Positions 46,130-55,169 of a DNA stretch of 64,000 nt are shown one piece after another. The first letter of the stretch is position 1, and each line of letters begins with the position of its first letter. The notes below the pieces were generated by a model. That model was not told where the DNA came from, made no database searches, and was given only the letters and a program-made list of their open reading frames with translations. The stretch covers positions 248,001 to 312,000 of the forward strand of contig NZ_WOFO01000003.1 in assembly GCF_010993705.1 (NCBI RefSeq), written 5' to 3'. Source of the stretch: Cyclobacterium sp. SYSU L10401. Lineage in GTDB: Bacteria > Bacteroidota > Bacteroidia > Cytophagales > Cyclobacteriaceae. The position numbers and the translations under genes are program-made.

Positions 46130-47629
46130 ATGACTAAAAATCAGGCCCATATCATTCAAAAAGTTCAGGTAGAAATTTTCACCTCCTCCATGGAAACCGG
46201 AAAATTGATGGAAAGAGATATGGGCTCATTTATACGGGAGAGAATACTGCCTGTAATCGAAGCTTACCTGGATAGCCTGGAAGGTCAATTGGCCAATCAT
46301 TCCCTTCGCATCCCGCTTCTATCTATGGACATTGCTTTTAGCAAACATGATTTTCCAGCTACTGCTGACCTGGAAAAACAAATACTGTCCCAATTGGGTG
46401 AGGAATTAAAAGTTGAAACGGCTATTTTCTCCCAGACTAGCACTCTTGCAGGCACCAAGAATATTCCCAGGTCCCGTACATCCAGAGAAAAATCCCCGCA
46501 ACCAGAAAAGGAGGTAGAAATAGAAAAAGCCTTGCTTTTGGAAGATGAAAACAAGGATTTTCAAGCCTGGATATTTTTTTTAGAAACAGGCAGGCTTCCC
46601 TGGTGGTACAACCAGAAGCAGGCAAAAGAATTTTTTCAATTCCAATTTCTGAGGCTGAGTCTCAGGGACGACATTAAACGCAACAGGTTACGGGAAAAAT
46701 TATCGAATCCAGAACTTTTTCAACGGCTGCTTTCACAATATACAGGAGAAGAATTGAGGGAATTATTGGGCTTTATTTTGCTAGAAAAGTTACCCTTAAG
46801 CCCACTGGGTTTTGATCGCATACTTGCAAGCCTCAGCCCAACTGAAAGGGAATTCTTTTTTCAAATGTTGATCCTGATTAGTCGCCAAAGTGACAACAAA
46901 ATTTTACCTGAAATACCCATCAGGTGGCTGCTGATTACAAAAGAAGGTAACAGAAAGCTTCAAACGAAAATATATAAGGTGATCCGAAAAATTCAAAGAA
47001 AGGAAGAGGTTTTCCAATGGGAGCGTTTTTTCAAAGCGTTAAATGAGAAAGTGGAGAAGCGGTGGGATGAGAATGATGGTTCAGGAAAGCAGGAAGTCGG
47101 GATTGATCCTTTTTTAAATGATCAATCCGGAGAAGAAGAGACCCATTACCTGTCGCATGCCGGGTTAATCTTAATCCACCCCTTTTTAATGGCATTTTTT
47201 AATGACTGCGGATACTTGGATAAAGCCGGAAATCTGATGCAACCTGAGCTGGCTGTACATACCCTATATTACCTGGGGAGCAGACAGGAAGCCCCCTTTG
47301 ACTTTGAATTGGTTTTTGAGAAATACCTCTGTGGACTGGATTTTCACCAGCCTATCTCCAGGGATGTTCGCTTAAATCGGGATATCCTGAAAAAAACAGA
47401 TAGGTTGTTGGAATCCCTGCTCAATCACTGGGGAAAGTTGAAAAATACGGGTATAGAGACGATCCGCAACGAGTTTTTGATCCGTGAAGGCAAACTTGTT
47501 TTGGGGAAGCAACAGGACCGTTTATTTGTGGAACGGAAAGCGCAGGATATATTATTGGATGGATTGGCCTGGAACCTGTCCATCATTAAGTTACCCTGGA
47601 GAAATAAATTATTATTGGTGGAATGGTAA
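46130..47629 (+). CDS. eCIS tape-measure protein (Afp14-like family)
   Basis: 499 residues. The N-terminus HIIQKVQVEIFTSSMETGKLM and the phrase RIPLLSMDIAFSKHDFP (quoted in part) match proteins annotated as contractile injection system tape measure protein. The C-terminal HAGLILIHPFLMAFFNDCGYL and QPELAVHTLYYLGSRQE blocks confirm it. The length of such proteins sets particle length by analogy with phage tape measures; 499 residues is short compared with many relatives. Central residues 130-330 are helical and charged. Eleven bases separate its stop from the first cargo-like gene. Confidence 0.88.
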   Translation: MTKNQAHIIQKVQVEIFTSSMETGKLMERDMGSFIRERILPVIEAYLDSLEGQLANHSLRIPLLSMDIAFSKHDFPATADLEKQILSQLGEELKVETAIFSQTSTLAGTKNIPRSRTSREKSPQPEKEVEIEKALLLEDENKDFQAWIFFLETGRLPWWYNQKQAKEFFQFQFLRLSLRDDIKRNRLREKLSNPELFQRLLSQYTGEELRELLGFILLEKLPLSPLGFDRILASLSPTEREFFFQMLILISRQSDNKILPEIPIRWLLITKEGNRKLQTKIYKVIRKIQRKEEVFQWERFFKALNEKVEKRWDENDGSGKQEVGIDPFLNDQSGEEETHYLSHAGLILIHPFLMAFFNDCGYLDKAGNLMQPELAVHTLYYLGSRQEAPFDFELVFEKYLCGLDFHQPISRDVRLNRDILKKTDRLLESLLNHWGKLKNTGIETIRNEFLIREGKLVLGKQQDRLFVERKAQDILLDGLAWNLSIIKLPWRNKLLLVEW

Positions 47630-47640
47630 ATAAATGAAAG

Positions 47641-49002
47641 ATGAAAAGGCAAGCGCTCAGAAAATCTTCAGTAGGCATTATCAATCCTGTTTTCCAGAAC
47701 AAGAATGGAAACAATTTTTTCAGGGCAAGTCCCCAGAATACCGAAAAGGTAGTGCCGGGCAATGAACAGGAGGGATTATTCCTTCAAAAGCAAACGGAGG
47801 ATGCTGAAACGGAAGACAGCATGCAAATGGCTCCCGAAGAGGAAAATGGAGAACAACTGATGTCTCAGGTGGAGGAAGAGGAACAAGTACAGGCAAAAGA
47901 GGAGGAGGACCAGGTTCAGACAAAAGAGGAACAAGAGGTTCAGAGTGAGGAAGAAGAATCCCCTCAGGCTAAAATTGCGGATACTGGAATGAGGCAAAAC
48001 CAGGCAGAGATCATGGAGCCCATGCTTCATCAAAAAAAGGGAAAGGGAAATTCTTTGGAAGGATCCAGCAAAGACATGATGGAGCAGGCATTTGCTGCGG
48101 ATTTTAGTCAGGTAAGGGTTCATACCGATGCCGAATCCCATCGGATGAACCAATCCATCCATGCCCAGGCATTTACCTATGGGAACGATATATATTTCAA
48201 TAAAAACAAATACCGACCGGAGGGTCGGGAGGGCAGGCATTTGCTTGCCCACGAACTTACCCATACCATTCAGCAAAAGGGTAAAAAACCAAAAGGGATA
48301 CAGGGGCATTGGAGTAAAAGTGAAACCTACCATGCAATAGATAAAAGAAGTATCCGGGTAGCCGTTAAATTAAAATTTGAAGGTGCCCTGTGGAACAAAA
48401 GCAGCAATAGCGGCCTGGATACAGCGGGACTGGCGTCAGCTGCCCAAAGGCAGATAGCCAATAGTTTCAAAGGTAAAATAAAAAAGCGTGTATTGGGTAT
48501 CGATATTTTATATGATGTTGACACCGGGGCTTCCATTAGGGTGATACCAAAACTAAGCGATTTGAAATTAGGGTCTGAACACCTGTTGGTGGTACTGGAT
48601 GATTCCCATCCAAAAGTTAAAGGAACCTATGGCAGGGGACCCTTTTATGGCACCATTGTATACCTAAATGAAAAATATACAGGTCCCATGATCTCCGGGG
48701 CGGACGAAAACACGATTCCCCATGAGGTAGGCCATACGGCCGGGTTAAAGCACTTGATAGAAACAGGCGAAGAATCCGGCATGTTGGGTAGCATGATCAA
48801 AGACTTGCATCACCAGGTCAATAGGGACAATATCATGTGGAGGGGAGGGGGGCACCCCAGTTACACCGGTGCGGATGCAGATGCTCACCTGACCCAAACC
48901 AATTCGGAACAATTGGAAAAGGTGCACCAAAACATCCGGAATAAAAAACTCAATCAGTTGGACCTGTTCAGTTTGGTGGACCTGTATGCATTAGAAAAAT
49001 AG
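47641..49002 (+). CDS. eCIS cargo candidate: DUF4157 protein with metzincin-like zinc site
   Basis: 453 residues. A Glu/Gln-rich low-complexity N-terminus (about 30-120) leads to a DUF4157 domain (about 145-220) with FGADFSQVRVHTD-like text (here FAADFSQVRVHTD) and HELTH at 204-208. After it comes a second unit with HEVGHTAGLKH (361-371), matching the metzincin consensus HExxHxxGxxH, and DNIMW with a Met-turn at Met399. DUF4157 marks eCIS-loaded proteins, so this is probably a metalloprotease toxin or processing enzyme. HELTH inside DUF4157 may be a self-processing site. The substrate is unknown. Confidence 0.85.
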   Translation: MKRQALRKSSVGIINPVFQNKNGNNFFRASPQNTEKVVPGNEQEGLFLQKQTEDAETEDSMQMAPEEENGEQLMSQVEEEEQVQAKEEEDQVQTKEEQEVQSEEEESPQAKIADTGMRQNQAEIMEPMLHQKKGKGNSLEGSSKDMMEQAFAADFSQVRVHTDAESHRMNQSIHAQAFTYGNDIYFNKNKYRPEGREGRHLLAHELTHTIQQKGKKPKGIQGHWSKSETYHAIDKRSIRVAVKLKFEGALWNKSSNSGLDTAGLASAAQRQIANSFKGKIKKRVLGIDILYDVDTGASIRVIPKLSDLKLGSEHLLVVLDDSHPKVKGTYGRGPFYGTIVYLNEKYTGPMISGADENTIPHEVGHTAGLKHLIETGEESGMLGSMIKDLHHQVNRDNIMWRGGGHPSYTGADADAHLTQTNSEQLEKVHQNIRNKKLNQLDLFSLVDLYALEK

Positions 49003-49018
49003 TTGTCATTTTCACGCC

Positions 49019-49124
49019 ATGAAATCGACACGATTAAAATCATCATTAAACACACAGGGCAATGATTATTTTAATCGTCAAAGATTCCATCTGACCAATA
49101 AAAAAAAATTATAAACAGATGAAA
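49019..49124 (+). repeat. Duplicated intergenic module, copy A
   Basis: About 106 bases, nearly identical to copy B at 53623-53729. It contains an inverted repeat, 49030-49047 against 49061-49078 (17 of 18 pairs), around a 13-base loop. Its 3' end ATTATAAACAGATGAAA carries the start codon of the second DUF4157 gene at 49119. A 31-codon frame from 49019 is also shared in part with copy B. Confidence 0.92.
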
Positions 49125-52100
49125 AAAGCTTTTACCAGAAAATCCGGCAAAAAGACCAAAAACCCCATGAGAGAGGCAGGGATTGATTTTTTCCAGGCCA
49201 GACTCCAGGTAGGGCAGCCGGGTGATCAGTATGAGCAGGAGGCCGATGCCATGGCGGACCAGGTAGTTCAGATGAATGCTTCCGGTCAGGGTGCCTGGGC
49301 CAGCCAAAGCCAACCGCTGCACCAGGAGGAGACTGAGGAAAGTGTTCAAAAATCCCCTGGTACTGAATCAGCAACTCCGGCCAAACCCCTGGCAGAGTCA
49401 GTGACTCCTGTATCCCTTTCTGAAGCAGATGAGGAACCCGTCCAGGAAAAGGAAGAAGAAGAGGATTTGCTTCAAAATCAGGAGGGGGAAGCGCTTAAAG
49501 CAACTACCGATCCAGGTGAAAATAATGAAACCGAAGAAGGAGAGGCAGGGTCCCTACAGATGAAATCTGATCAGCCTTCGGTTGTTTCTCCTGAAATGGA
49601 AAGCCAAATTACCCATCCTACCGGTGGATCTGAAATGGATAACATGACCAGGTCTGGAATGGAAAGTAGCTTTGGGGCGGATTTCAGTCAAGTCAAAATT
49701 CACACAGACCAGCATGCCGTCCAGATGAGCAGGTCACTGGGCGCACAGGCGTTTACCCATGGCAACGATGTTTACTTCAATGAGGGCAATTATAAGCCTT
49801 CCGCTGATTCGGGAAGACATTTACTGGCCCATGAGCTGACCCATACGCTTCAACAGGGAAGCAGTACCGCCGTACAGGGGAAAATGGTACAGAAGGAGGG
49901 GGATGAGGAAGTGGAACCTCCCGAAATGCTTCCTGAAACCGGAGTTATTGATGAGGGGGCGAAAACGATTACTTTTGATGCTATTCCTGTTCCTGGATTT
50001 AAGTTGTTGGATCACAGGGGCTCCTTGTATACCAGTAAGGCACCACTCAAGAGAAAAAATAATTATACCAGAGGAAACACCAATCAAAGAGATGGGGTTT
50101 GGAAGGCTGAAATTGATACTACCACCATAAAAAATGAGTTGAATACTTTGTATGAGAACCATCATCGTACCCCTCCAACCAGTGAAACCACTCATGTATT
50201 CACTGCTGAAATAACGGGGAGAAGTGTCAAGCCATCCTATATTGGAGACATTGAAGGCCTGTCCCGTGAATTGACCACTCCAGTTTGGGGCAAGGATAAA
50301 GTCTATAGGAATTTTGATGTGGACCATATTGTAGAGCTTCAACTTGCCAATTGGAATACAGCTTCCTGGCCAAATACCCTTCCCAATATGGAATTGCTGG
50401 ATGCTTCGAAAAACAGTTCTAGTGGCTCGACCATAAAAGGACAAATTACTGATAAATTAACCGGATTCAGGGAGCGCCATGGAGATGAATATCCAGGCGG
50501 GGATGGACATTTTAAGAATAACTACACCTTGGTTTTTTCGCAGGCTGAAAGTTTAGCCGGTGGGGATAGTGAAATTACCGAGAATGAATTTTGGACCAAA
50601 AGGCAAATTGAATCAGGTGAACATTTAGACGCCATTGAGGTCGGGAACCTGGCCGATATTGGTAATGAAGGAGAGGTCCGGATTTTTCCCCGCGAATCCG
50701 GAGGACTGGGTAAACGCTTCATTTGGACCGGTGCGGAAGATAGCGTTGGAAGTGATGAAAGAAATTGGTTGGGAAACCCTTTTAAAATTGTCCATAAGCA
50801 ATTCAATACACAAGGGGATGGGGTTGAAAATACACCCACACTGGGTTCACTTGCTATCAATATCCCTTCGACTGACAATACCTGGCAACCCTGGCCTGAG
50901 GATGAGGTTATAGAGGTAAACAGATATCCTGGTTCAAAGTATGCGGGCTATGTTACCAAGCAGTCTATTAAATCTAAGTTATATGGTTTAAGAATTAAAA
51001 AAGCAAGTCCTGTAGAAATCATTGAGTTGGACCTTTTGCCAACCGGTATTGAAGCTTATGGCCACATACTGCCCAGCATTCCAATCTTTGAAGGTAACCC
51101 GATAGAATTATTTATTTCCAACGGCGAAATCAGGGTATCTAAAACTTTTCCTATAGAACATATCAATGTACCCCCTCCATTTGAGATTACTGATAGTTCC
51201 CTCACCATATTTGCGAGTTCCGAAAACGGTCTCGGATTGACAGGGCAAACCAATTTTGGCATCAACCAGGTCGGTGAAGGCCATATCAGCGCTACCGCCT
51301 CTACAGCCGGCGGTTTCGAGCTTGAAGGTGTTTTTAATTTTGATTCCGACCTCTTTGATCCGGCAGCGATTAATGTGGAGTACAAGGAAAATACCTGGAC
51401 CATTGGCGGGGAAATAGGTATTCCGGAGGGCAAAGTCAGGGGAGTAAAAAGTGCTACCATTACGGCCTCTTACAGTGAAAACACTTTTTCAGCAACAGGA
51501 GAAGCTGAATTGGACATGCCCGGTATTGAGCGGGGTAACATGGACATTCAATACGGAGCGGAGGGATTTTCCATCGGCGGAAATTTTGACCTGAGCAGTG
51601 ATATTCCCGGGATAAGGGGAGGTAATGTGGAAGCACGCGTGGCCAAACCGGACGGAGCGGAGGCTTACGATATCTTCGTCTCAGGTACTGCCCAACCCGA
51701 TATACCGGGCATAAATACTTCCCTGACGGTTACCTACGAAAATGGCGCCCTTACCATTGAGGGGTCTGCTGCGTATAGCAGGGGCATGCTTAGCGGTACC
51801 ATAGAAGTGGGGGCCACCAACCGGCCCATTGGGGAGGAGGGGCAACCGACAGGAGAACCGGACGAAAACATGCGGGTTTATGGAGGAGGGGAGTTAACCT
51901 TGCAACTCACTCCCTGGCTGGCTGCTACAGCCGGTGTCCGCCTCTTACCCAATGGGGAAATTGAAGTAAATGCCAGGTTGTCTTCTGACAGTTATGAAGT
52001 ATTTCGCAGGAGAGAAATCAACAGAAACCTGTTCAGGGTGCCCACTATTGAAATACCCTTATTTGCTATTCCCTTGGGACCTAGAAGCATTGGATTGGTC

Positions 52101-52694
52101 GCCCAGATCGGCGGAGGATTGGACTTTACAGCAGGGTTTGGCCCAGGTGAATTGCGTAATCTATCTGCGGAAATTACCTACAACCCGGAAAGGGAAGAAG
52201 AAACTACCGTTGCAGGTCATGGGGAATTTGCTATTCCAGCCGATGCAGGATTGACACTGCGGGGCGATTTGGGTTTAGGAGTTAGTGTGGCCATTGCCAG
52301 CTTATCTGGTGGTATCGAATTGACGGGTACTTTGGGATTGGAAGGGGAAGCTCTTGCGGAGGTAGATGTTAACTGGAGTCCACAAACTGGCCTGGCACTG
52401 GATGCCAGTGGAAGGATTACGGTTAACCCAAAATTCATATTTGAAATCAACGCTTTTGCCAGGGCTAGTTTAGGGATCGGTTTTCTTTCCGTTTCTGAAA
52501 CCTGGAGGCATAACCTGGCAGCTTACGAATGGGGTCCCGGGATACAGTTCGGAATTGTATTTCCCGTTCATTACAGGGAAGGAGAGCCTTTCGACATGTC
52601 ATTTGATGATATTGAAGTGATTTATCCTGACCTGGATGTAATCGATATGGCAAAAGGTCTGGCGTCGGATATAAAAAATGATTTATTTGCTTAA
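49119..52694 (+). CDS. eCIS cargo candidate: DUF4157, HNH-like motif and long beta-repeat tail
   Basis: 1191 residues. The N-terminus FFQARLQVGQPGDQYEQEADAMAD is the typical leader of DUF4157 cargo. An acidic stretch follows, then DUF4157 (about 175-255) with HELTH at 238-242. Residues about 400-440 read DVDHIVELQL and then PNMELLDASKNSSSG, close to the HNH-type nuclease pattern. From about 690 to 1150 there are repeated Gly-rich beta strands (GLTGQTNFGI, FSATGEAELDMPGI, FSIGGNFDLSSDIPGI, LTIEGSAAYSRG) suggesting a beta-solenoid. It may be a nuclease toxin with a large carrier, or a fibre. It begins inside repeat copy A. Confidence 0.85.
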   Translation: MKKAFTRKSGKKTKNPMREAGIDFFQARLQVGQPGDQYEQEADAMADQVVQMNASGQGAWASQSQPLHQEETEESVQKSPGTESATPAKPLAESVTPVSLSEADEEPVQEKEEEEDLLQNQEGEALKATTDPGENNETEEGEAGSLQMKSDQPSVVSPEMESQITHPTGGSEMDNMTRSGMESSFGADFSQVKIHTDQHAVQMSRSLGAQAFTHGNDVYFNEGNYKPSADSGRHLLAHELTHTLQQGSSTAVQGKMVQKEGDEEVEPPEMLPETGVIDEGAKTITFDAIPVPGFKLLDHRGSLYTSKAPLKRKNNYTRGNTNQRDGVWKAEIDTTTIKNELNTLYENHHRTPPTSETTHVFTAEITGRSVKPSYIGDIEGLSRELTTPVWGKDKVYRNFDVDHIVELQLANWNTASWPNTLPNMELLDASKNSSSGSTIKGQITDKLTGFRERHGDEYPGGDGHFKNNYTLVFSQAESLAGGDSEITENEFWTKRQIESGEHLDAIEVGNLADIGNEGEVRIFPRESGGLGKRFIWTGAEDSVGSDERNWLGNPFKIVHKQFNTQGDGVENTPTLGSLAINIPSTDNTWQPWPEDEVIEVNRYPGSKYAGYVTKQSIKSKLYGLRIKKASPVEIIELDLLPTGIEAYGHILPSIPIFEGNPIELFISNGEIRVSKTFPIEHINVPPPFEITDSSLTIFASSENGLGLTGQTNFGINQVGEGHISATASTAGGFELEGVFNFDSDLFDPAAINVEYKENTWTIGGEIGIPEGKVRGVKSATITASYSENTFSATGEAELDMPGIERGNMDIQYGAEGFSIGGNFDLSSDIPGIRGGNVEARVAKPDGAEAYDIFVSGTAQPDIPGINTSLTVTYENGALTIEGSAAYSRGMLSGTIEVGATNRPIGEEGQPTGEPDENMRVYGGGELTLQLTPWLAATAGVRLLPNGEIEVNARLSSDSYEVFRRREINRNLFRVPTIEIPLFAIPLGPRSIGLVAQIGGGLDFTAGFGPGELRNLSAEITYNPEREEETTVAGHGEFAIPADAGLTLRGDLGLGVSVAIASLSGGIELTGTLGLEGEALAEVDVNWSPQTGLALDASGRITVNPKFIFEINAFARASLGIGFLSVSETWRHNLAAYEWGPGIQFGIVFPVHYREGEPFDMSFDDIEVIYPDLDVIDMAKGLASDIKNDLFA

Positions 52695-52703
52695 ATTGGT
52701 GAT

Positions 52704-53579
52704 ATGGAAAAGGAAAAAGCCATCGCACTCAACAACGAAGGGGCCAGGCACTTTTTAAATCAGGCATTTGATCGTGCTATTTCTTGTTACGAACAAGCCC
52801 TGGAACTTGATCCCGGCAATAGTTCAATTCTGAATAACCTGGGCCTCTACCATCACCAGCAAAAAGAATATAAGAAGGCACTGGGATTTTTTGAAAAAGC
52901 CATTCAAATTGATGCAAAGCCCAGCTACCTGGTAAATAGCGGAAACGCCCTGGCCATGATGGGTGTTTTTCCTCAGGCCAGAGAAAGGTATATTGAAGCA
53001 TTGAAACAGGATCCCCATCACGAAAGCGCCAGGGTCAGCCTTGCCCAACTGGCCATGCATACCGGAAATCATGATGAAGCCATTGCCATCTGGAAAAAGA
53101 TTTTGGCAAGGAATAATGACAGTGCCCATCTTATCCAATTGGCTAAAGTTTACATGAAAATCCAAAACTGGGAAAAAGCCTTACAACAGCTCCACAGCAT
53201 CCCGGCGACAGCGGGCGACAGCCTGGCCTGGTTTATGATTGGCCAATGTGAATTTCAGCTCAAAAATCACGGATTGGCAGAAAAGGCTTTTAAAATGGCC
53301 CTTGCTGAAGATCCGGACCATACCAAAACCAGGCAGCATCTGGCGATCAATTACCTGGCCATGGGTCAATGGGAATCTGGCATCAAGCATCTTTCAGCTA
53401 TCCTGCGTTTGGAGCCCGACAATTACCAGGTAATGACGGAGTTGGCAGTGGTTTACCTGGGGAGGGGGAACCAAAAAGAAGCAGCAGATTGGTTGGAAAA
53501 GGCACTGAATCTTAAACCTGATTTTAGCAAAGCCTTGCATTATAAAAAAATATTGGCTCAATCTCAGGGACAGCAATGA
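52704..53579 (+). CDS. TPR-repeat protein, cargo-module partner
   Basis: 291 residues made of about eight tetratricopeptide repeats, for example ARHFLNQAFDRAISCYEQAL, LGLYHHQQKEYKKALGFFEKA (quoted in part: QQKEYKKALGFFEKA) and AEKAFKMALAEDPDH, each ending in the usual Pro/Asp turn. No signal peptide, so it is cytoplasmic. It starts 9 bases after the cargo gene and lies inside the region bracketed by repeat copies A and B. A cargo chaperone or loading factor is a sensible guess from its position, not from sequence. Confidence 0.85.
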   Translation: MEKEKAIALNNEGARHFLNQAFDRAISCYEQALELDPGNSSILNNLGLYHHQQKEYKKALGFFEKAIQIDAKPSYLVNSGNALAMMGVFPQARERYIEALKQDPHHESARVSLAQLAMHTGNHDEAIAIWKKILARNNDSAHLIQLAKVYMKIQNWEKALQQLHSIPATAGDSLAWFMIGQCEFQLKNHGLAEKAFKMALAEDPDHTKTRQHLAINYLAMGQWESGIKHLSAILRLEPDNYQVMTELAVVYLGRGNQKEAADWLEKALNLKPDFSKALHYKKILAQSQGQQ

Positions 53580-53622
53580 ATATTCTCCTGATCATTTTTG
53601 ATGTGGTAAATGTTTTTGCGCT

Positions 53623-53729
53623 ATGAAATCGACACGATTAAAATCATCATTAAACACACAGGGCAATGATGATTTTAATCGTCAAAGATTCCATCTGACC
53701 ATTAAAAATCAAATTATAAACAGATGAAA
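53623..53729 (+). repeat. Duplicated intergenic module, copy B
   Basis: About 107 bases matching copy A. Its inverted repeat is perfect over 18 pairs (53634-53651 with 53665-53682, 13-base loop). Only a few positions differ from copy A, such as TAT to GAT at the second arm. The 3' end ATTATAAACAGATGAAAT is followed by a spacer and a third partial copy in front of the ATPase gene. Confidence 0.92.
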
Positions 53730-53778
53730 TCGAGCATGACGTAGCCGTCACACACTGGAATGACTATCAGATATGCGA

Positions 53779-53821
53779 GATTCCATGTGACCATTAAAGA
53801 ACAAATTATAGACACATGAAA
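53779..53821 (+). repeat. Partial third copy of the duplicated module (3' part)
   Basis: GATTCCATGTGACCATTAAA and ACAAATTATAGACACATGAAA repeat the last 43 bases of copies A and B with several differences. The ATPase start codon (53816) sits exactly where the cargo start codon sits in copy A, so the translation start region was copied with the module. Confidence 0.85.
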
Positions 53822-55120
53822 CAGCTAATGGATTTCCTGCGCCTGGTAATCAAGAGTCGGTTGGACCATGAATTGGGTAAAACCGAAACCCTTGAAAAAC
53901 CGCAGATGGAGCTACATTTTGATCCGGAAGCATTTTTGGGTAAAACCATCAAATCCCTGGATATCAGAAACAGGGACCTTTTGCTATTGGCATTGGCGGT
54001 TGCTCCACATATTGATCCGGGCTTATTGGGGAAAAGCATCCAAACCTATTATCCGGAAGGAGCTGACTTTCCGGAATTTGGCGGGGTCAAGACCAAGCAT
54101 CACAGGGGGATCGTTCCTACCGGAGAAACTTTGCTTTATCTGCTGGCTGGAACTGATGCGACTACTAGAAAAAAGCACCTGACAGTATTTCAGGAATCCA
54201 TCCTGTTTAAGAAAAACTTGATTTATTTAAGCCAAACCCAGGAGGAAGAACCATTTTTCGCCGGCCCTTTATGCCTGGAGCAGGAGTTTGCCGACAAGCT
54301 GCTTTTGGAAGCCGTGCGGCCGCCCAAACCAAGTACCGGTTTTCCGGCTGAATTAATCGAAACGGAACTGGAATGGGCGGACCTGGTTTTGTCTGATAAG
54401 ACCTTAGCCCAAATCAAGTCCCTGGAAAACTGGTTGACCTACAATGAAGCGTTGATGGAAAGCTGGAAATTGAGGAAGAAAGTCAAACCCGGCTACCGGG
54501 TCATGTTTTTTGGTCCTCCCGGAACAGGGAAGACCTTGACAGCTGGCCTTTTGGGTAAATATACGGGTAAAGCCGTATACCGCATAGACCTTTCCCTGAT
54601 GGTTTCCAAATACATCGGAGAAACGGAGAAGAACCTTTCCCGTTTGTTCGAAAAGGCCACTGGAAAGAACTGGATCTTGTTTTTTGATGAAGCAGATGCC
54701 CTCTTTGGAAAGCGCACCAATGTACGGGATGCCCATGACAAATATGCCAATCAGGAGGTAGCCTACCTGCTGCAACGCATAGAATCTCATCCCGGATTGG
54801 TAATATTGGCGTCCAACTTTAAAAGCAACCTGGATACCGCTTTCACCAGAAGGTTTCAGTCCATCATTGATTTTGAAGCACCGGGAGCAAGTGAAAGGAT
54901 GCTGTTATGGGAAAAAAACCTGCCAGCTACCATACCATTGGAAGAATCTCTGGAAATAAGGGATTTGGCTAAAAAGTATCCGTTAACCGGTTCCAATATC
55001 GTAAACATTGTTCAACAAGTAGGATTGAAAACTTTGGCCTCAGGGGATGAGGTTATCCGGGAGGAGATTTTGTTGCAATGCATCCGCAATGAAATACAGA
55101 AAGAAGGTAAAATGCATTAA
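53816..55120 (+). CDS. eCIS AAA+ ATPase (Afp15-like)
   Basis: 434 residues. Walker A is GPPGTGKT (233-240), Walker B ILFFDEAD (287-294), followed by the sensor region VILASNFKSNLDTAFTRRFQ with an arginine finger. The N-terminal 220 residues are a helical and beta domain found in Afp15-like proteins (LLALAVAPHIDPGLLGKS). These ATPases are needed for particle assembly, perhaps by loading cargo or finishing the sheath. Its 5' end lies in the third copy of the duplicated module, so its expression may be separate from that of the structural genes. Confidence 0.95.
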   Translation: MKQLMDFLRLVIKSRLDHELGKTETLEKPQMELHFDPEAFLGKTIKSLDIRNRDLLLLALAVAPHIDPGLLGKSIQTYYPEGADFPEFGGVKTKHHRGIVPTGETLLYLLAGTDATTRKKHLTVFQESILFKKNLIYLSQTQEEEPFFAGPLCLEQEFADKLLLEAVRPPKPSTGFPAELIETELEWADLVLSDKTLAQIKSLENWLTYNEALMESWKLRKKVKPGYRVMFFGPPGTGKTLTAGLLGKYTGKAVYRIDLSLMVSKYIGETEKNLSRLFEKATGKNWILFFDEADALFGKRTNVRDAHDKYANQEVAYLLQRIESHPGLVILASNFKSNLDTAFTRRFQSIIDFEAPGASERMLLWEKNLPATIPLEESLEIRDLAKKYPLTGSNIVNIVQQVGLKTLASGDEVIREEILLQCIRNEIQKEGKMH

Positions 55121-55169
55121 AATAACTAATAATTGGTTTATATTTAATGGTTTAAAATAAAGATATTGT

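Noticed and set aside
47776-48333. 185-residue minus-strand frame rich in Leu and Phe
   Set aside because: It is the antisense of the Glu/Gln-rich stretch of the DUF4157 gene; GAA/GAG codons read backwards give Phe/Leu.
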